Notes: generated by a model from the letters alone, not told the origin. Shown: positions 17,458-26,363, numbered from the stretch's first letter. The stretch is DNA of 64,000 bases from Amycolatopsis azurea DSM 43854 (GCF_001995215.1 NZ_MUXN01000001.1:416934-480933), one strand, 5' to 3'. Numbers and translations are program-made.

Positions 17458-18078
17458 GTGGCCCGCACGTACGGCGGGGTCGCACCGGAGCAGCGGCGCG
17501 CCGAACGGCGTGAACGCCTGCTCATGGCGGCCCTGGACCTGTTCACCTCGACGGGCTACCGGCAGGCGAAGATCACCGAGTTGTGTACCCGCGCCGGCGT
17601 CTCCACTCGAAACTTCTACGAGGAGTTCGAGAGCAAGGAGAAGGTGCTGCTGACCCTGCACGAGCGCATCAACGCGCTCGCGCTGGAGCACGTCACCGGC
17701 ACGCTGGAACGGCTGGGGGACGCCGACGCGGTCACCCGGATCGGGACGCTGCTGGACGTCTTCGTCGGCACGGTGACCTCGGATCCGCGGATGCCGCGGC
17801 TGAACTACGTCGAGGCGGTCGGCGTCAGCGCCGCTTTGGAGGCGCAGCACCAGGAATGGGTCGACCGGTGGGCCGCGTTCATCGAAGCCGAGGCCCGGCA
17901 CGCCGCCGCGCACGGGGTGGCGCCGGACCGCGACTACCACCTGACGGCGATCGCGCTCGTCGGCGCGGCGACCGGGCTGCTGCGCGAGTGGCAGGCGCAT
18001 ACGCCGCCGTTGCCGGTCGCCGACGTCGCCGCCGAACTCCGGGCCCTGATGCTCGCCGCGATCACCCGCCCCGCCTGA
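17458..18078 (+). CDS. TetR family regulator, divergent from the lipase
   Basis: A DNA-binding repressor of 206 aa. The helix-turn-helix ITELCTRAGVSTRNFYEEFE lies at about residues 39-58, preceded by an arginine-rich start (EQRRAERRERLL). The GTG at 17458 has a strong GGGGGAGG site five bases upstream; an earlier in-frame start at 17410 has no such site. The 91-base gap to the lipase start presumably holds both promoters. The stop is followed after six bases by a family A repeat. Confidence 0.85.
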   Translation: MARTYGGVAPEQRRAERRERLLMAALDLFTSTGYRQAKITELCTRAGVSTRNFYEEFESKEKVLLTLHERINALALEHVTGTLERLGDADAVTRIGTLLDVFVGTVTSDPRMPRLNYVEAVGVSAALEAQHQEWVDRWAAFIEAEARHAAAHGVAPDRDYHLTAIALVGAATGLLREWQAHTPPLPVADVAAELRALMLAAITRPA

Positions 18079-18084
18079 CGCTCC

Positions 18085-18147
18085 GCGTTTCGTCCTCTGA
18101 ACGCGTTCCTTGCACACGCAAGTACCGCATCCAGAGGACGAAACGCG
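18085..18147. repeat. Family A stem-loop repeat, full copy 3
   Basis: A 63-base element between the convergent tetR (stop 18078) and the reverse-strand cvnD gene, whose stop codon at 18148-18150 directly abuts it. The right arm matches the other copies exactly, but the left arm has drifted (TCTGAACGCG for TCTGGATGCG), so the stem is partly unpaired. Confidence 0.88.
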
Positions 18148-18741
18148 TCAGGAGGCGGCGGACGCCCGCCGGAAGGTGTTGTGCAGCACCGCGAGCAGCG
18201 CGTCCCGCACCGAAAGCCGCTGCCGCGCGTCGAACGTGATCAGCGGGACGTCCTCGCTCACCGCGAGCGCCCAGCGCACGTCCTCGAGATCGTGCTTGAG
18301 GGAGCCGTCGAAGACGTTCACCCCGACCACGAACGGCAGCCCGGCCTTCTCGAAGTAGTCGACCGCCGGATAGCAGTCGTCGAGCCGCCGGGTGTCGACG
18401 ATGACGAGCGCGCCCAGCGCGCCCAGCACGAGGTCGTGCCACATGAACCCGAACCGGTCCTGCCCGGGCGTGCCGAAGAGGTACAGCTTCACCTCTTCGT
18501 CGATGGTGATGCAGCCGAAGTCCAGCGCCACCGTGGTGGTGGTCTTCGACGGCACCTCCCCGCCCGTTCCGTCGACGGCCGCGCCCGCCGAGGTCATGGC
18601 GGCCTCGGTGGTCAGCGGTTTGATCTCCGAGATCGCGCCGACGGTGGTCGTCTTGCCGACCCCGAACCCGCCGGCGATGACGATCTTGACCGGTGTCGGC
18701 GGCCTGGCCGACACCGGTTCAGCGAATTGCTTCGAGTCCAC
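18148..18741 (-). CDS. cvnD: Conservon GTP-binding protein CvnD
   Basis: A small GTPase-like protein of 197 aa, last gene of the conservon. The P-loop is GGFGVGKT (24-31), the switch-II-like element is LFGTPGQDRF, and the base-recognition segment reads GVNVFDG in place of a classical NKxD. CvnD-type proteins act with CvnA-C as a membrane-associated, G-protein-like signalling complex; roles in morphology and secondary metabolism are known in Streptomyces. The GTG at 18741 lies 23 bases inside cvnC, so the two are coupled. There is no cvnE cytochrome P450 after it. Confidence 0.9.
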   Translation of the reverse strand: MDSKQFAEPVSARPPTPVKIVIAGGFGVGKTTTVGAISEIKPLTTEAAMTSAGAAVDGTGGEVPSKTTTTVALDFGCITIDEEVKLYLFGTPGQDRFGFMWHDLVLGALGALVIVDTRRLDDCYPAVDYFEKAGLPFVVGVNVFDGSLKHDLEDVRWALAVSEDVPLITFDARQRLSVRDALLAVLHNTFRRASAAS

Positions 18742-19099
18742 GAATGACCCTTTCGATCATGCCGAGGTCCTGGGTGAAGGCTCCGGCAGGGCGACGCAGC
18801 ACGACGTAACCGAGCGCGGCCAGATCCGCCACGAGCACCCTGGCCACGCCGATGTGCAGGCCGAGCATCGCCGCGACTTCGGCGACTGATTTCGTTTCCC
18901 GGCAAAGGGAAACGATCTCCCGTCGTTCGAAGGTCAGCCTCGCTTGTGACGCGGCGCCGAGCCTGCTCGTGAGCACCTGTGCCTCGATTTCGAGCGTGCC
19001 GTCCACCGGCTGCGCGCGGCCGGCGGTGAGCAGATACGGGCGCAGCGGTGAGATGCCCTGTTCGGCGCCTCTTGGCTGTGGTACCTGATCGTCGCTCAT
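18719..19099 (-). CDS. cvnC: Conservon DUF742 protein CvnC
   Basis: A DUF742 protein of 126 aa. It has a variable N-terminus, SPLRPYLLTAGRAQP (17-31), and then a winged-helix-like segment (AEVAAMLGLHIGVARVLVADL) that includes the family's typical LHIGVARVL. It lies 20 bases after cvnB and overlaps cvnD. The family is always found in this gene order, which is the main basis for the name. Its biochemical role within the complex is unclear. Confidence 0.9.
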   Translation of the reverse strand: MSDDQVPQPRGAEQGISPLRPYLLTAGRAQPVDGTLEIEAQVLTSRLGAASQARLTFERREIVSLCRETKSVAEVAAMLGLHIGVARVLVADLAALGYVVLRRPAGAFTQDLGMIERVIRGLEAIR

Positions 19100-19119
19100 T
19101 CCCTTTTCCCCTCGTCAGT

Positions 19120-19545
19120 TCAGCTGCCGACGCTCTTCTTGAGTTCCTCGATCAGCGCGGGGGTGAGCACCTCGGTGGCCCGATTGGCGAACATCGCCAT
19201 CTCGTAGGCGATCGTGCCGAGGCTTGCCTGCTTGGTGGCGAGCACGCCGAGCGAACAACCGATGCTGATCGTGCAGACCAGCAGGTAGCCCTGCTCCAGC
19301 TCGATGATGATCTTGTCGGGCGACCCGAGCGGGTGGCTCTCGGAGACGCCGTGCGCCAGACCGAGCATCGCCGAGCAGATCGCGGCCAGCCGGTCGGCGT
19401 TGGCGCGTTCCAGTTCGGACGACATCGCGATCAGCAGGCCGTCGGCCGAGACGGCGATCGCGCCCATCGCGCTCGCCGTGTTCTGTGCGAAGCGCGTCAC
19501 CAACCAGTTGAAGTTCCGGGCTTCGACGCTGACTCCGGTCGTCAT
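19120..19545 (-). CDS. cvnB: Conservon roadblock/LC7 protein CvnB
   Basis: A roadblock/LC7 protein of 141 aa. The fold is recognisable from FNWLVTRFAQNTASAMGAIA and SADGLLIAMSSELERANADR near the N-terminus and YLLVCTISIGCSLGVLA later. Such proteins regulate the partner GTPase (CvnD). The ATG at 19545 overlaps the cvnA stop by four bases (ATGA). Confidence 0.92.
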   Translation of the reverse strand: MTTGVSVEARNFNWLVTRFAQNTASAMGAIAVSADGLLIAMSSELERANADRLAAICSAMLGLAHGVSESHPLGSPDKIIIELEQGYLLVCTISIGCSLGVLATKQASLGTIAYEMAMFANRATEVLTPALIEELKKSVGS

Positions 19546-22259
19546 CTCTTGCTCTTCTCTCTCTGTTCCATCTCCGGGTTGACGGCTTTCTCCAACCCGT
19601 CACTGAAGGCGTCGAACGCGGCACGCTCGGCCTCGGGGTCACGCATGCCCTTGGGCTTGGTGGTGTTCAGGGCCGCCCGCGCGGTCTGGTGCCGCGCGGC
19701 CGGTCCTTTCGCCAGCCCCGGCGCCAGCTGGGCGCCGGGGACCCGCCGGGTGAGACCGCCGCGCGAGGCGGCGGGCACCGGTGTCGGGGTCGGCATCGGC
19801 ATGGGCATCGGGTTGCCCGCCGGCGGGCTCACCGGGGGCGGAGGTGCTTGCGGCGGTACGGCTTCCCGGGGAGAAGACGTCGTGGCCTTCGCGAGTCCGG
19901 CCTCGAACCCGTCGAAGGCCGCTTTGGCCGCTTCTGGATCATGCCTGGACTTCTGTCGCGACGGCGCGTCGGGGGCACCGGGAAGCTGCGCGCCCTTGAC
20001 CCGCCGCCGAAGCCCGCCGCGGGTCTCCCCGGAATCGGCGGTCAGCGTCGGCTTGGGGGCTTCGTAGGCGGGCACCGGCGTGAGCGAGGGCACGGGCGGC
20101 GTGGGTTCCGGCATCGGCATCGGCTCCGGGATCTCCCCGTCGGTCTTGCGGAACCAGCGGAAGTCCCGGGGAGGCAGACCGTCGCGCGGGATCATCCCGG
20201 CGATCGCCAGTGTCGGCGGCTCGTGTCCGGCCGCCTCGGCCGGCTTCCCGGGCTGCGGCTGTGGTTGCGGCCGCGGCGATCGCGGCTGTGGCTCGGGTTC
20301 GTCGCCCGGTTCCGCGGTCGGCCACGCCGGCGGCGCCGGGACGGACTTCGGCACGGGCGCCCGGTAGGTCAGCAGATCCGACGGGACGGTGATCCGCGCG
20401 GTGATGCCCGCGCCGGGTTCGGTCTCGGTCAGCTCGACCTTGAGCCCGTGCCGCCGCGCGAGCCGTCCGACCACGAACAGCCCGAGCACACTGGTCGGCG
20501 CGAGTTCGAGCCGTTCGCGCTCGACCAGCCGCCGGTTCTCCTCGGCGAGCTTTTCGCCGGTCATGCCGATGCCCTGGTCCACGATGACGATCAGGCAGGA
20601 GCCGTCGGGCAGGATCTTCGTGCCGACGTCCACAAAGGACTCGGGCGGGGAGAACGACGTCGCGTTCTCCAGCAGCTCCGCGAAGATCAGCACCAGATCC
20701 GAACCGAACGGCGACGACAGCAGGAGGTCGCCCATCGAACCGAGCCGCACCCGCTGGTAGTCCTCGATCTCCGCGAGCGCCGAACGCAGCGCCGTCGACA
20801 GCTCGATCGGCCCGGAAATCCTTGCCTCGTCGCGGTTTCCCGAAACGACGAGCAGGTTGTCCGCGTTCCGGCGCAGACGGGTGGAGAGGTGGTCGAGCCG
20901 GTAGAGGCTCGCCAGCAGGGCGACGTCCTGTTCGTTGCGCTCCAGTTCGTCGACCAGCGCCAGCTGCCTGCCGACCAGGTTCTGCGTCCGCTTCGCGACG
21001 TTGGCGAACATGAGGCCGACGTTGCGCCGCGTGACGGCCTGCCGTTCCACCAGTTCGGCCGCGGTGGACTGGACCCGGTTGAACGCCTCGGCCAGCTTGC
21101 CGAGTTCGTCCTGGGAGGACACGTCGATGGTGGCCAGGCGCGGCGCGAGTTCTTCGGCCTGCTCGGTGTCGGTGACGCGCACCAGTTCGGTGCTGGCGAG
21201 GTCCGCGACCGACGTCGCCGCCTTGGTCAGCTTCCGCAGCGGATCCGCGATCGACCGGCTGACCGCGATCGCGAGACCACCGACCAGCAGGAACAGTACA
21301 CCGGCGCCGATACCGATCGTCCACGCCAGGTTCTGCGCGGCGTCCGCACGCGCGGTCGCGGCGTCGGTGATGCCGGTGGTGACCGCGTCCTGGGCCAGCC
21401 GTCGCTGATTCGACTGGGCGTCGACGGCGCCGAGGATGTCCGGCAGCAGGTTCTGCACGGCCTGAGGGCCGCGAGCTTCCGCGATCTTGCCTTCCAGCGA
21501 GTCGACCCGGCGGCCCGTCTCGCCCTGCTCGACCGCGACGACCTGCGTGGCCTGGGTGACGTCGGCCTGCTGCACGAACCGTTCGAGGAACAGCGACGAC
21601 TGCTGCTTGGCATCTGCCAGCACCGGCTCACCTGAGTCGGGAGTGACCAGCACGATGATCAACGCCATACCGCGCAACGAGTTCTCCTCGTTCGCGCGCA
21701 GCAGCGCGTCGAGCGCGGTCAGCTGCCGGGTGCCCTCCGCGTCACTGGTCTGCTGCGGGACCAGGCGGAGCGAGTTGATGACCGAGTCGATCACCGCGTG
21801 ATAGGTCCGCGCCACGCTGTCGAGCGAGGCGGCGCGCCGGAGCGCGTTCTCCCGGATCTCGTTCAGCGACCCGATCCGTACCAGCGCCGCCGCGAGTTCC
21901 TCCGGCGCGTCGGACGGCAGCTGCGCGCGAACCTGGTTCACCGTGTCCGCGACGACGCCCTGCTGCTTCAGCATCGCCGAACTGCTCGCCGACGAAGACG
22001 CGATGTAGTGCGCCGTCAGCAGCCGTTCCCGTTGCAGTTCCCACGCCAGCGTGCCGAGGGCGCGGGCCTGTGACGCGACGTCGGCGGTGGTGCGGGCGGA
22101 CCGGGCGTCGTCGACTTCACCGGCGACGTAAGGCACCGACACCAGGACCACGGCGGTCAGCGGCAACATCAGGAGCAGGTTGAGCTTGCCCCGGATGCCG
22201 AGTCTGCCGAGCAACCCGGAACGCGGGGTGCGTTCCGGCCGGGTCTTCCCGTGCCTCAT
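19542..22259 (-). CDS. cvnA: Conservon sensor histidine kinase-like protein CvnA
   Basis: A membrane sensor of 905 aa. The first hydrophobic segment (about 26-45) and a second near 330-350 (GIGAGVLFLLVGGLAIAV) enclose an extracytoplasmic helical domain with LGTLAWELQRERLLTAHYIA, which resembles the nitrate/nitrite-sensing NIT domain. A HAMP-like linker and an ATPase domain follow (ELLENATSFSPP, VDQGIGM, LGLFVVGRLARRHG). The tail from about 660 is proline-rich and holds a duplicated module: GGLRRRVKGAQL (748-759) with DPEAAKAAFDGF (774-785), then GGLTRRVPGAQL (834-845) with DPEAERAAFDAF (874-885). The ATG at 22259 lies two bases after the ABC ATPase stop, so the conservon shares an operon with the transporter. 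Confidence 0.9.
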   Translation of the reverse strand: MRHGKTRPERTPRSGLLGRLGIRGKLNLLLMLPLTAVVLVSVPYVAGEVDDARSARTTADVASQARALGTLAWELQRERLLTAHYIASSSASSSAMLKQQGVVADTVNQVRAQLPSDAPEELAAALVRIGSLNEIRENALRRAASLDSVARTYHAVIDSVINSLRLVPQQTSDAEGTRQLTALDALLRANEENSLRGMALIIVLVTPDSGEPVLADAKQQSSLFLERFVQQADVTQATQVVAVEQGETGRRVDSLEGKIAEARGPQAVQNLLPDILGAVDAQSNQRRLAQDAVTTGITDAATARADAAQNLAWTIGIGAGVLFLLVGGLAIAVSRSIADPLRKLTKAATSVADLASTELVRVTDTEQAEELAPRLATIDVSSQDELGKLAEAFNRVQSTAAELVERQAVTRRNVGLMFANVAKRTQNLVGRQLALVDELERNEQDVALLASLYRLDHLSTRLRRNADNLLVVSGNRDEARISGPIELSTALRSALAEIEDYQRVRLGSMGDLLLSSPFGSDLVLIFAELLENATSFSPPESFVDVGTKILPDGSCLIVIVDQGIGMTGEKLAEENRRLVERERLELAPTSVLGLFVVGRLARRHGLKVELTETEPGAGITARITVPSDLLTYRAPVPKSVPAPPAWPTAEPGDEPEPQPRSPRPQPQPQPGKPAEAAGHEPPTLAIAGMIPRDGLPPRDFRWFRKTDGEIPEPMPMPEPTPPVPSLTPVPAYEAPKPTLTADSGETRGGLRRRVKGAQLPGAPDAPSRQKSRHDPEAAKAAFDGFEAGLAKATTSSPREAVPPQAPPPPVSPPAGNPMPMPMPTPTPVPAASRGGLTRRVPGAQLAPGLAKGPAARHQTARAALNTTKPKGMRDPEAERAAFDAFSDGLEKAVNPEMEQREKSKR

Positions 22260-22261
22260 GG

Positions 22262-23050
22262 TCACCTTTCTTCTCGGCTCCGCCCGAGATGTCCGCGGTG
22301 CTGTTCCCGGACGAGATCTTCGATGGACGCGCGCAGCGCGACGAACTCCGGCGCGCGTTTGACCGCGAGCTCGCGGTCTTCGGGCAGGTCGACCGCGATG
22401 TCGGCGGCCACCCGGCCCGGATCCGAGGCCAGCACCACGACCCGCCTTCCGAGGAAGACGGCCTCTTCGACGTCGTGGGTCACCATCAGCACCGTGGTGC
22501 CGGTGTCGGTCCAGATCCGGCGGATCAGGACCTGCATGTCCTCCTTGGTCTGGACGTCCAGCGCGCCGAAAGGTTCGTCCAGCAGCAGCACGTCCGGCTC
22601 GCCAGCCAGCGCCCGCGCGATCGCGACCCGCTGCTTCTGCCCGCCGGAAAGCTGTTTGGGCAACGACTTCCGCAGCTGCGCGAGGCCGGTCTCTTCGAGA
22701 TACCAGTCGACGCGGCGCGTGCGTTCCGCCTTGTCGAGGCTGAGCAGTTCCAGTCCGAACGCGACATTGCTCTCCACCGTGCGCCACGGGTAGAGCGCGC
22801 CGTGCTGGAACACCAGGCCGCGCTCCGGGCCCGGCCCGGTCACGGCGTCGCCGTCGAGGGTGATGAGACCTTCGGACGGTTCGGTCAGCCCGGCGATCAG
22901 CGAGAGCAGGGTCGACTTTCCGGACCCGCTCGCGCCGACCACGCAGACGAAGTCGCCACGCGCGATCTCGAGGTCGATCCCGTCGAGCGCGCGGGTGGTC
23001 TTGCCGCGGACGGTGTAGTCCTTGGCGACGGCTTTCAGCTGGAGCGTCAT
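22262..23050 (-). CDS. ABC transporter ATPase, TauB/SsuB/NrtD type
   Basis: A nucleotide-binding subunit of 262 aa for an importer of the nitrate/sulfonate/taurine class. Walker A is GASGSGKST, the Q-loop lies in LVFQHGALYPWRTV, the signature is LSGGQKQRVAIARAL and Walker B is LLLDEPFGALD, with the switch His in VTHDVEEA. PFGALDxxTK is typical of the TauB/SsuB group. The ATG at 23050 overlaps the permease stop by four bases. The next gene downstream, cvnA, begins after two bases. Confidence 0.92.
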   Translation of the reverse strand: MTLQLKAVAKDYTVRGKTTRALDGIDLEIARGDFVCVVGASGSGKSTLLSLIAGLTEPSEGLITLDGDAVTGPGPERGLVFQHGALYPWRTVESNVAFGLELLSLDKAERTRRVDWYLEETGLAQLRKSLPKQLSGGQKQRVAIARALAGEPDVLLLDEPFGALDVQTKEDMQVLIRRIWTDTGTTVLMVTHDVEEAVFLGRRVVVLASDPGRVAADIAVDLPEDRELAVKRAPEFVALRASIEDLVREQHRGHLGRSREER

Positions 23051-24006
23051 GCCGCCCACTTCCCGACGTGAGCCCGCAGGAGCCGCAGCGCGATGTCGAT
23101 GACCAGTCCGAGCAGGCCGATCACGATCAGCAGCGCGAAGATCCGGTCGGTCTGGGTGAACCGCTGCGCCCGCATGATCCGCAGGCCGAGCCCGGCGGTG
23201 GCGTTGATCAGTTCGGCGACCACCACGAAGTTCCACGCGGCCGCGGCGTTGACGCGGGTCGCGTCGATCATGCCGGGCAGCGCGTGCGGGACGATCACCT
23301 TGCGCAGCACCTCACCGCGCCGCGCGCCGAGCGTGTACGACACGTCGATCAGCGAACGCGGCACCCCGCGCACGGCGTCGGCGGTCATCAGCGTGTTGAA
23401 GAAGACCGTGCCGAGGAACAGGACCGCGACCTTCGACGGTTCGCCGAGGCCGAGCCAGATCATCAGCAGCGGGATGAACGCGCTCGCCGGCAGGTAGCGC
23501 AGCATCGCGATGACCGGTTCGAACAGCGCCAGTCCCGCGTTGAACGTCCCCATCACGATGCCGAGCGGGATCGAGACGAGGACCGCGAGCCCGAAGCCGA
23601 GCAGCACCCGCTGGGTGGTGGCCCAGAGGTCGCTGAACAGTTCGCCGGACTTGATCATCTCCAGCAGCGCGTCGAACACCGCGACCGGTGTCGGCAGGAA
23701 CAGGGGCTTGATGGTGCCCAGCGCGTTCAGCGTCACCCAGATCAGCAGCGGGATCGCGAACGAGGCCACCGCCAGCGTCCACCGCCAGCCGGCGGGGATC
23801 GGTGTCCGGAGCGAGAACAGCGGGGACGCGTTCGGCTTGAGACCCGCCCGGCGGGGCAGCGGCGACCAGTCCGGCCGCGCGCCGCCCTTCCGGCTGTCCT
23901 CCTGTGCTTCGGCGAGCCGCTGCTCGTCGTCGAGACGCCGCGCTTCGGCCTCGTCAGCGGCGTCCGTCCGCTGAGAGGCCTGCTTCGCCGCGTCCGTGGT
24001 GCTCAC
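23047..24006 (-). CDS. ABC transporter permease, TauC/SsuC type
   Basis: An inner-membrane permease of 319 aa. A charged N-terminal extension of about 75 residues (alanine, glutamate and arginine rich) precedes about six transmembrane segments. The coupling-loop EAA-like motif is TLGARRGEVLRKVIVPHALP, as in the BPD_transp_1 family. The extension is longer than in most TauC proteins. The GTG at 24006 overlaps the stop of the binding-protein gene (GTGA). It works with the adjacent ATPase and lipoprotein. Confidence 0.9.
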   Translation of the reverse strand: MSTTDAAKQASQRTDAADEAEARRLDDEQRLAEAQEDSRKGGARPDWSPLPRRAGLKPNASPLFSLRTPIPAGWRWTLAVASFAIPLLIWVTLNALGTIKPLFLPTPVAVFDALLEMIKSGELFSDLWATTQRVLLGFGLAVLVSIPLGIVMGTFNAGLALFEPVIAMLRYLPASAFIPLLMIWLGLGEPSKVAVLFLGTVFFNTLMTADAVRGVPRSLIDVSYTLGARRGEVLRKVIVPHALPGMIDATRVNAAAAWNFVVVAELINATAGLGLRIMRAQRFTQTDRIFALLIVIGLLGLVIDIALRLLRAHVGKWAA

Positions 24007-25007
24007 TTCACCGCCTTGACGTACTGGTCGTCGAACAGCGCGTCGAAGTTGGGCCGGTTCTGGGCGAGACCGTTGGAAAGGATGAAGTCGACGATCTTGC
24101 CCGCCTGGAAGTTGAGGTGGGCGGGTGTGACGCCGGGGGTGAAGGCGTCGAGGTTCTGCTGCTTGGTGAAGATCGTGGTGCCCGCGTCGTAGGTCTTGTA
24201 CTCGTCGATGGACACGGCGCCGCGTTTGGCCATGATCTTCACGGCCTCTTCCCGGTTCTGCTTGATCCAGTCGATCGTCTCGAACCAGGTGTTCACCAGC
24301 GCCTGGACCTCCTTCTTGCGCTCCTTCGACATCTGCTCGGAGACGACCAGGTGGTCCGGGATGGCACCGGGGAACTCGGCGGACGTCGCGATCGCGCGGC
24401 TGCCGGGGCGTTCGAGCGCCTTCGTGGTGAAGGGGGCGAAGGCGGCGACGGCGTCGACCTGCTCGCCGACGAAGGCTGCCGCGGCGGCGTCGGTCAGCAG
24501 CGGGACCAGCTCGACGTCCTTTTCGGTCAGCTTCGCCTCTTGCAGCGCGAGCAGCAGGAGGTAGTGGTCGACGGTGCCCTGCTCGACGGCGATCTTCTTG
24601 CCCTTGAGGCCGGCGACGTCGGCGATCCCCTGGCGGGCGATGATCTTGTCGTTGCCGGTCGAGTTGTCGTTGACCAGGACGACCGACAGCTTCGCGCCAC
24701 CGCTGACCGACGCGAGGGTGTCGTTCAGGGTCTGGCTGTTGGCGTCGATCGCGCCGGAGGAGAGTGCGTTGATGCTCTCGGTGTAGCTGTCGAACCACTT
24801 CAGGTCGACGGTCACGCCGTTCTTCTCGAAGAGGCCCTTCTCCTGGGCCACCGCCCACGGGAACCAGCCCGGCCAGGCGCTGTAACCGATGGTGACCTTG
24901 GTGCCGGAGGCGGCCGTGCTGTCGGAACAGGCCGAAAGGGCGGTCACGCCTGCGAGCGAAATGGCGCACAACAACGCCGTCATGAGACGACGGGAACGGG
25001 AAATCAC
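24003..25007 (-). CDS. ABC substrate-binding lipoprotein, NMT1/TauA type
   Basis: An exported lipoprotein of 334 aa that captures the substrate outside the cell. The lipobox is LSAC with Cys27 after a hydrophobic signal. The mature start is VTIGYSAWPGWFPWAVAQEKG, the classic opening of NMT1/THI5-like binding proteins for nitrate, sulfonates, taurine or thiamine precursors. Residues identifying the ligand cannot be read; no nitrate, sulfur or thiamine gene is nearby. I chose the GTG at 25007, which follows an AGGAG site; the longer frame to 25154 has no signal peptide. It is the first gene of the transporter-conservon operon. Confidence 0.9.
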   Translation of the reverse strand: MISRSRRLMTALLCAISLAGVTALSACSDSTAASGTKVTIGYSAWPGWFPWAVAQEKGLFEKNGVTVDLKWFDSYTESINALSSGAIDANSQTLNDTLASVSGGAKLSVVLVNDNSTGNDKIIARQGIADVAGLKGKKIAVEQGTVDHYLLLLALQEAKLTEKDVELVPLLTDAAAAAFVGEQVDAVAAFAPFTTKALERPGSRAIATSAEFPGAIPDHLVVSEQMSKERKKEVQALVNTWFETIDWIKQNREEAVKIMAKRGAVSIDEYKTYDAGTTIFTKQQNLDAFTPGVTPAHLNFQAGKIVDFILSNGLAQNRPNFDALFDDQYVKAVK

Positions 25008-25397
25008 AACGCACTCCTGGGGAAGGGGAGTAACTCGGGCGTGGAAAGTTCCGGCGGGTCGAGCGCAGGACTGATCGACCGGTGTCGAGCTCCTCGCGGA
25101 AGCCCGGCCGGCAATAGCGGACGGATCAGCCGCACACCCGGCTGTCCCATCCAAAACCTCTGAACACTCTGGATAGAGGTGATCACCCCGTTGCTCTCGG
25201 CGGCGATCCTATCGAGTGGCGCAAGGTCTACCTAGTGTGATCGTCGGCTCTTGCCTGATTTGCTGTCACATTCTGCTAAATCCGGCCGTTCGCCCCAAGG
25301 TGCAGAGTCTCGGCAGGTGGACAACCCTGGCCTGGGCGGCGTACGTCCATCGGGTGGCGGGTGAAAACTTCGCCCGTCTTCCGGGAGGGAGCAGAGG
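25008..25397. promoter_or_regulatory. Divergent promoter region, transporter-conservon operon and secreted protein
   Basis: A gap of 390 bases with no gene I can support. It must hold the promoters of the operon reading left and of the secreted protein reading right. Two small inverted repeats are visible: ACCTCT-N13-AGAGGT (25156-25180) and CGAT-CCT-ATCG (25204-25214). Either could be an operator; neither matches a regulator site I know. Confidence 0.5.
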
Positions 25398-25769
25398 ATG
25401 AAATTTCGTGCGGCCGCGTTGTGCGTCGCGGGGGCGGCGATCGTGTCCACCTTGGCCGGAGCGGGGCAGGCGAACGCGACCAGACCGTCCAGTCTGGTCT
25501 TGAGCCCGAACACCGTCGTCGCAGGTGGGACGGTCACCGCGGACATCTATTGCCTGCGCCCGTCGGGTGCGGGCGAGCTCGCGGCGACGCTCACCGCGGA
25601 CGGTCTCGCCGCGCCGATTCCCTTGCGGGTGGTGGGTGACGGCGGCACCGGCGGCATCGGTGTCGCGCTCCGGGGCGACGGTCCAGTGGGGACGGTGCCG
25701 GGCCGGTACACGGCGTCGTACGACTGCTGGGGCTGGATTGTCCGCGCGGAGTTCACTGTCACGAACTGA
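25398..25769 (+). CDS. Small secreted Ig-like protein
   Basis: An exported protein of 123 aa. Residues 1-27 form a Sec signal ending AGQANA. The mature part is beta-rich, with LSPNTVVAGGTVTADIYC and a repetitive glycine-rich stretch, which suggests a single immunoglobulin-like or CARDB-like domain. Two cysteines (52 and 110) could form one disulfide. The ATG at 25398 has GGGAGG/GAGCAGAGG ribosome-site sequence before it. I do not recognise a family or function. A strong terminator follows at 25790. Confidence 0.75.
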   Translation: MKFRAAALCVAGAAIVSTLAGAGQANATRPSSLVLSPNTVVAGGTVTADIYCLRPSGAGELAATLTADGLAAPIPLRVVGDGGTGGIGVALRGDGPVGTVPGRYTASYDCWGWIVRAEFTVTN

Positions 25770-25789
25770 CAAGCCGGGCGTGAGACGGG

Positions 25790-25831
25790 AAGGCCGGTTT
25801 CGGGACGAATTGCCGTCCCGGGACCGGCCTT
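25790..25831. terminator. Stem-loop terminator after the secreted protein
   Basis: The stem AAGGCCGGT...CGGGACG pairs with CGTCCCG...ACCGGCCTT around a short AATTGC-type loop (with a two-base bulge on each side). It begins 20 bases after the stop codon at 25769. No U-tract follows, as is usual for actinobacterial terminators. Confidence 0.75.
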
Positions 25832-26363
25832 CTGACACATCTCGCCCGGATGTGTCGCGGAGGTTTCCCCGCCGGGTAATTTCTGTCAATCGACAGAATT
25901 AACGGGACGCTCCGCCGGGCATCCTCGCGGAGCCGGGCGTGAATGGTCGAAAGAATTGTTCTCGGTCGCCGGAATGGTCGGCGAAGAAAAGAGGAAAGCG
26001 AAGGGTTCCGGTCGACGGGCGATTCCTTGTCGATCTGTGCGGACCGGGTCTGTCCAGGCAATTCCCGCGCCGGGTATCGGCGGGCGGGTCCGGCCTCTCG
26101 GTGGTGAGTGCGATTCCGCGGGGCGCCGGGGCGATTCGGAACAAAGCGGCGACCGGACCCGGCGGGCGGACGCCTCGCCCTGTATCGATCAGGGCCCGGC
26201 AGGTAACCGGGAGGTAACGGCTTGCGGTCCAGCGGTTACACACAGATGATCGGCAGGGGGTGGCGGGTGTCACCGTTCAGTGGGTTTCGCCGCCGCCTTC
26301 TAGGCAATACCGTCGGCGGCAAAGCCGAAATTAGGGCCCCGACCGGGTACGGAGGTTTGGCGG
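25832..26363. other. Non-coding gap upstream of pdxH
   Basis: About 530 bases in which none of the frames has convincing codon bias or a recognisable product. One AT-rich inverted repeat stands out: TTCTGTC-AATC-GACAGAA (25881-25898). It may be an operator or promoter element, but it lies over 460 bases before pdxH. Confidence 0.5.

Noticed and set aside
15220..18117. A very long reverse-strand open frame (965 codons) across several genes
   Set aside because: It is antisense to the 15007 gene and the 17458 TetR and in another frame over the lipase; long antisense frames are expected in such GC-rich DNA, and its protein is low-complexity Arg/Gly.
22262..25007. Calling the importer a nitrate, taurine or thiamine-precursor transporter
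   Set aside because: The binding-protein family covers all these ligands, and no assimilation gene adjoins to decide between them.
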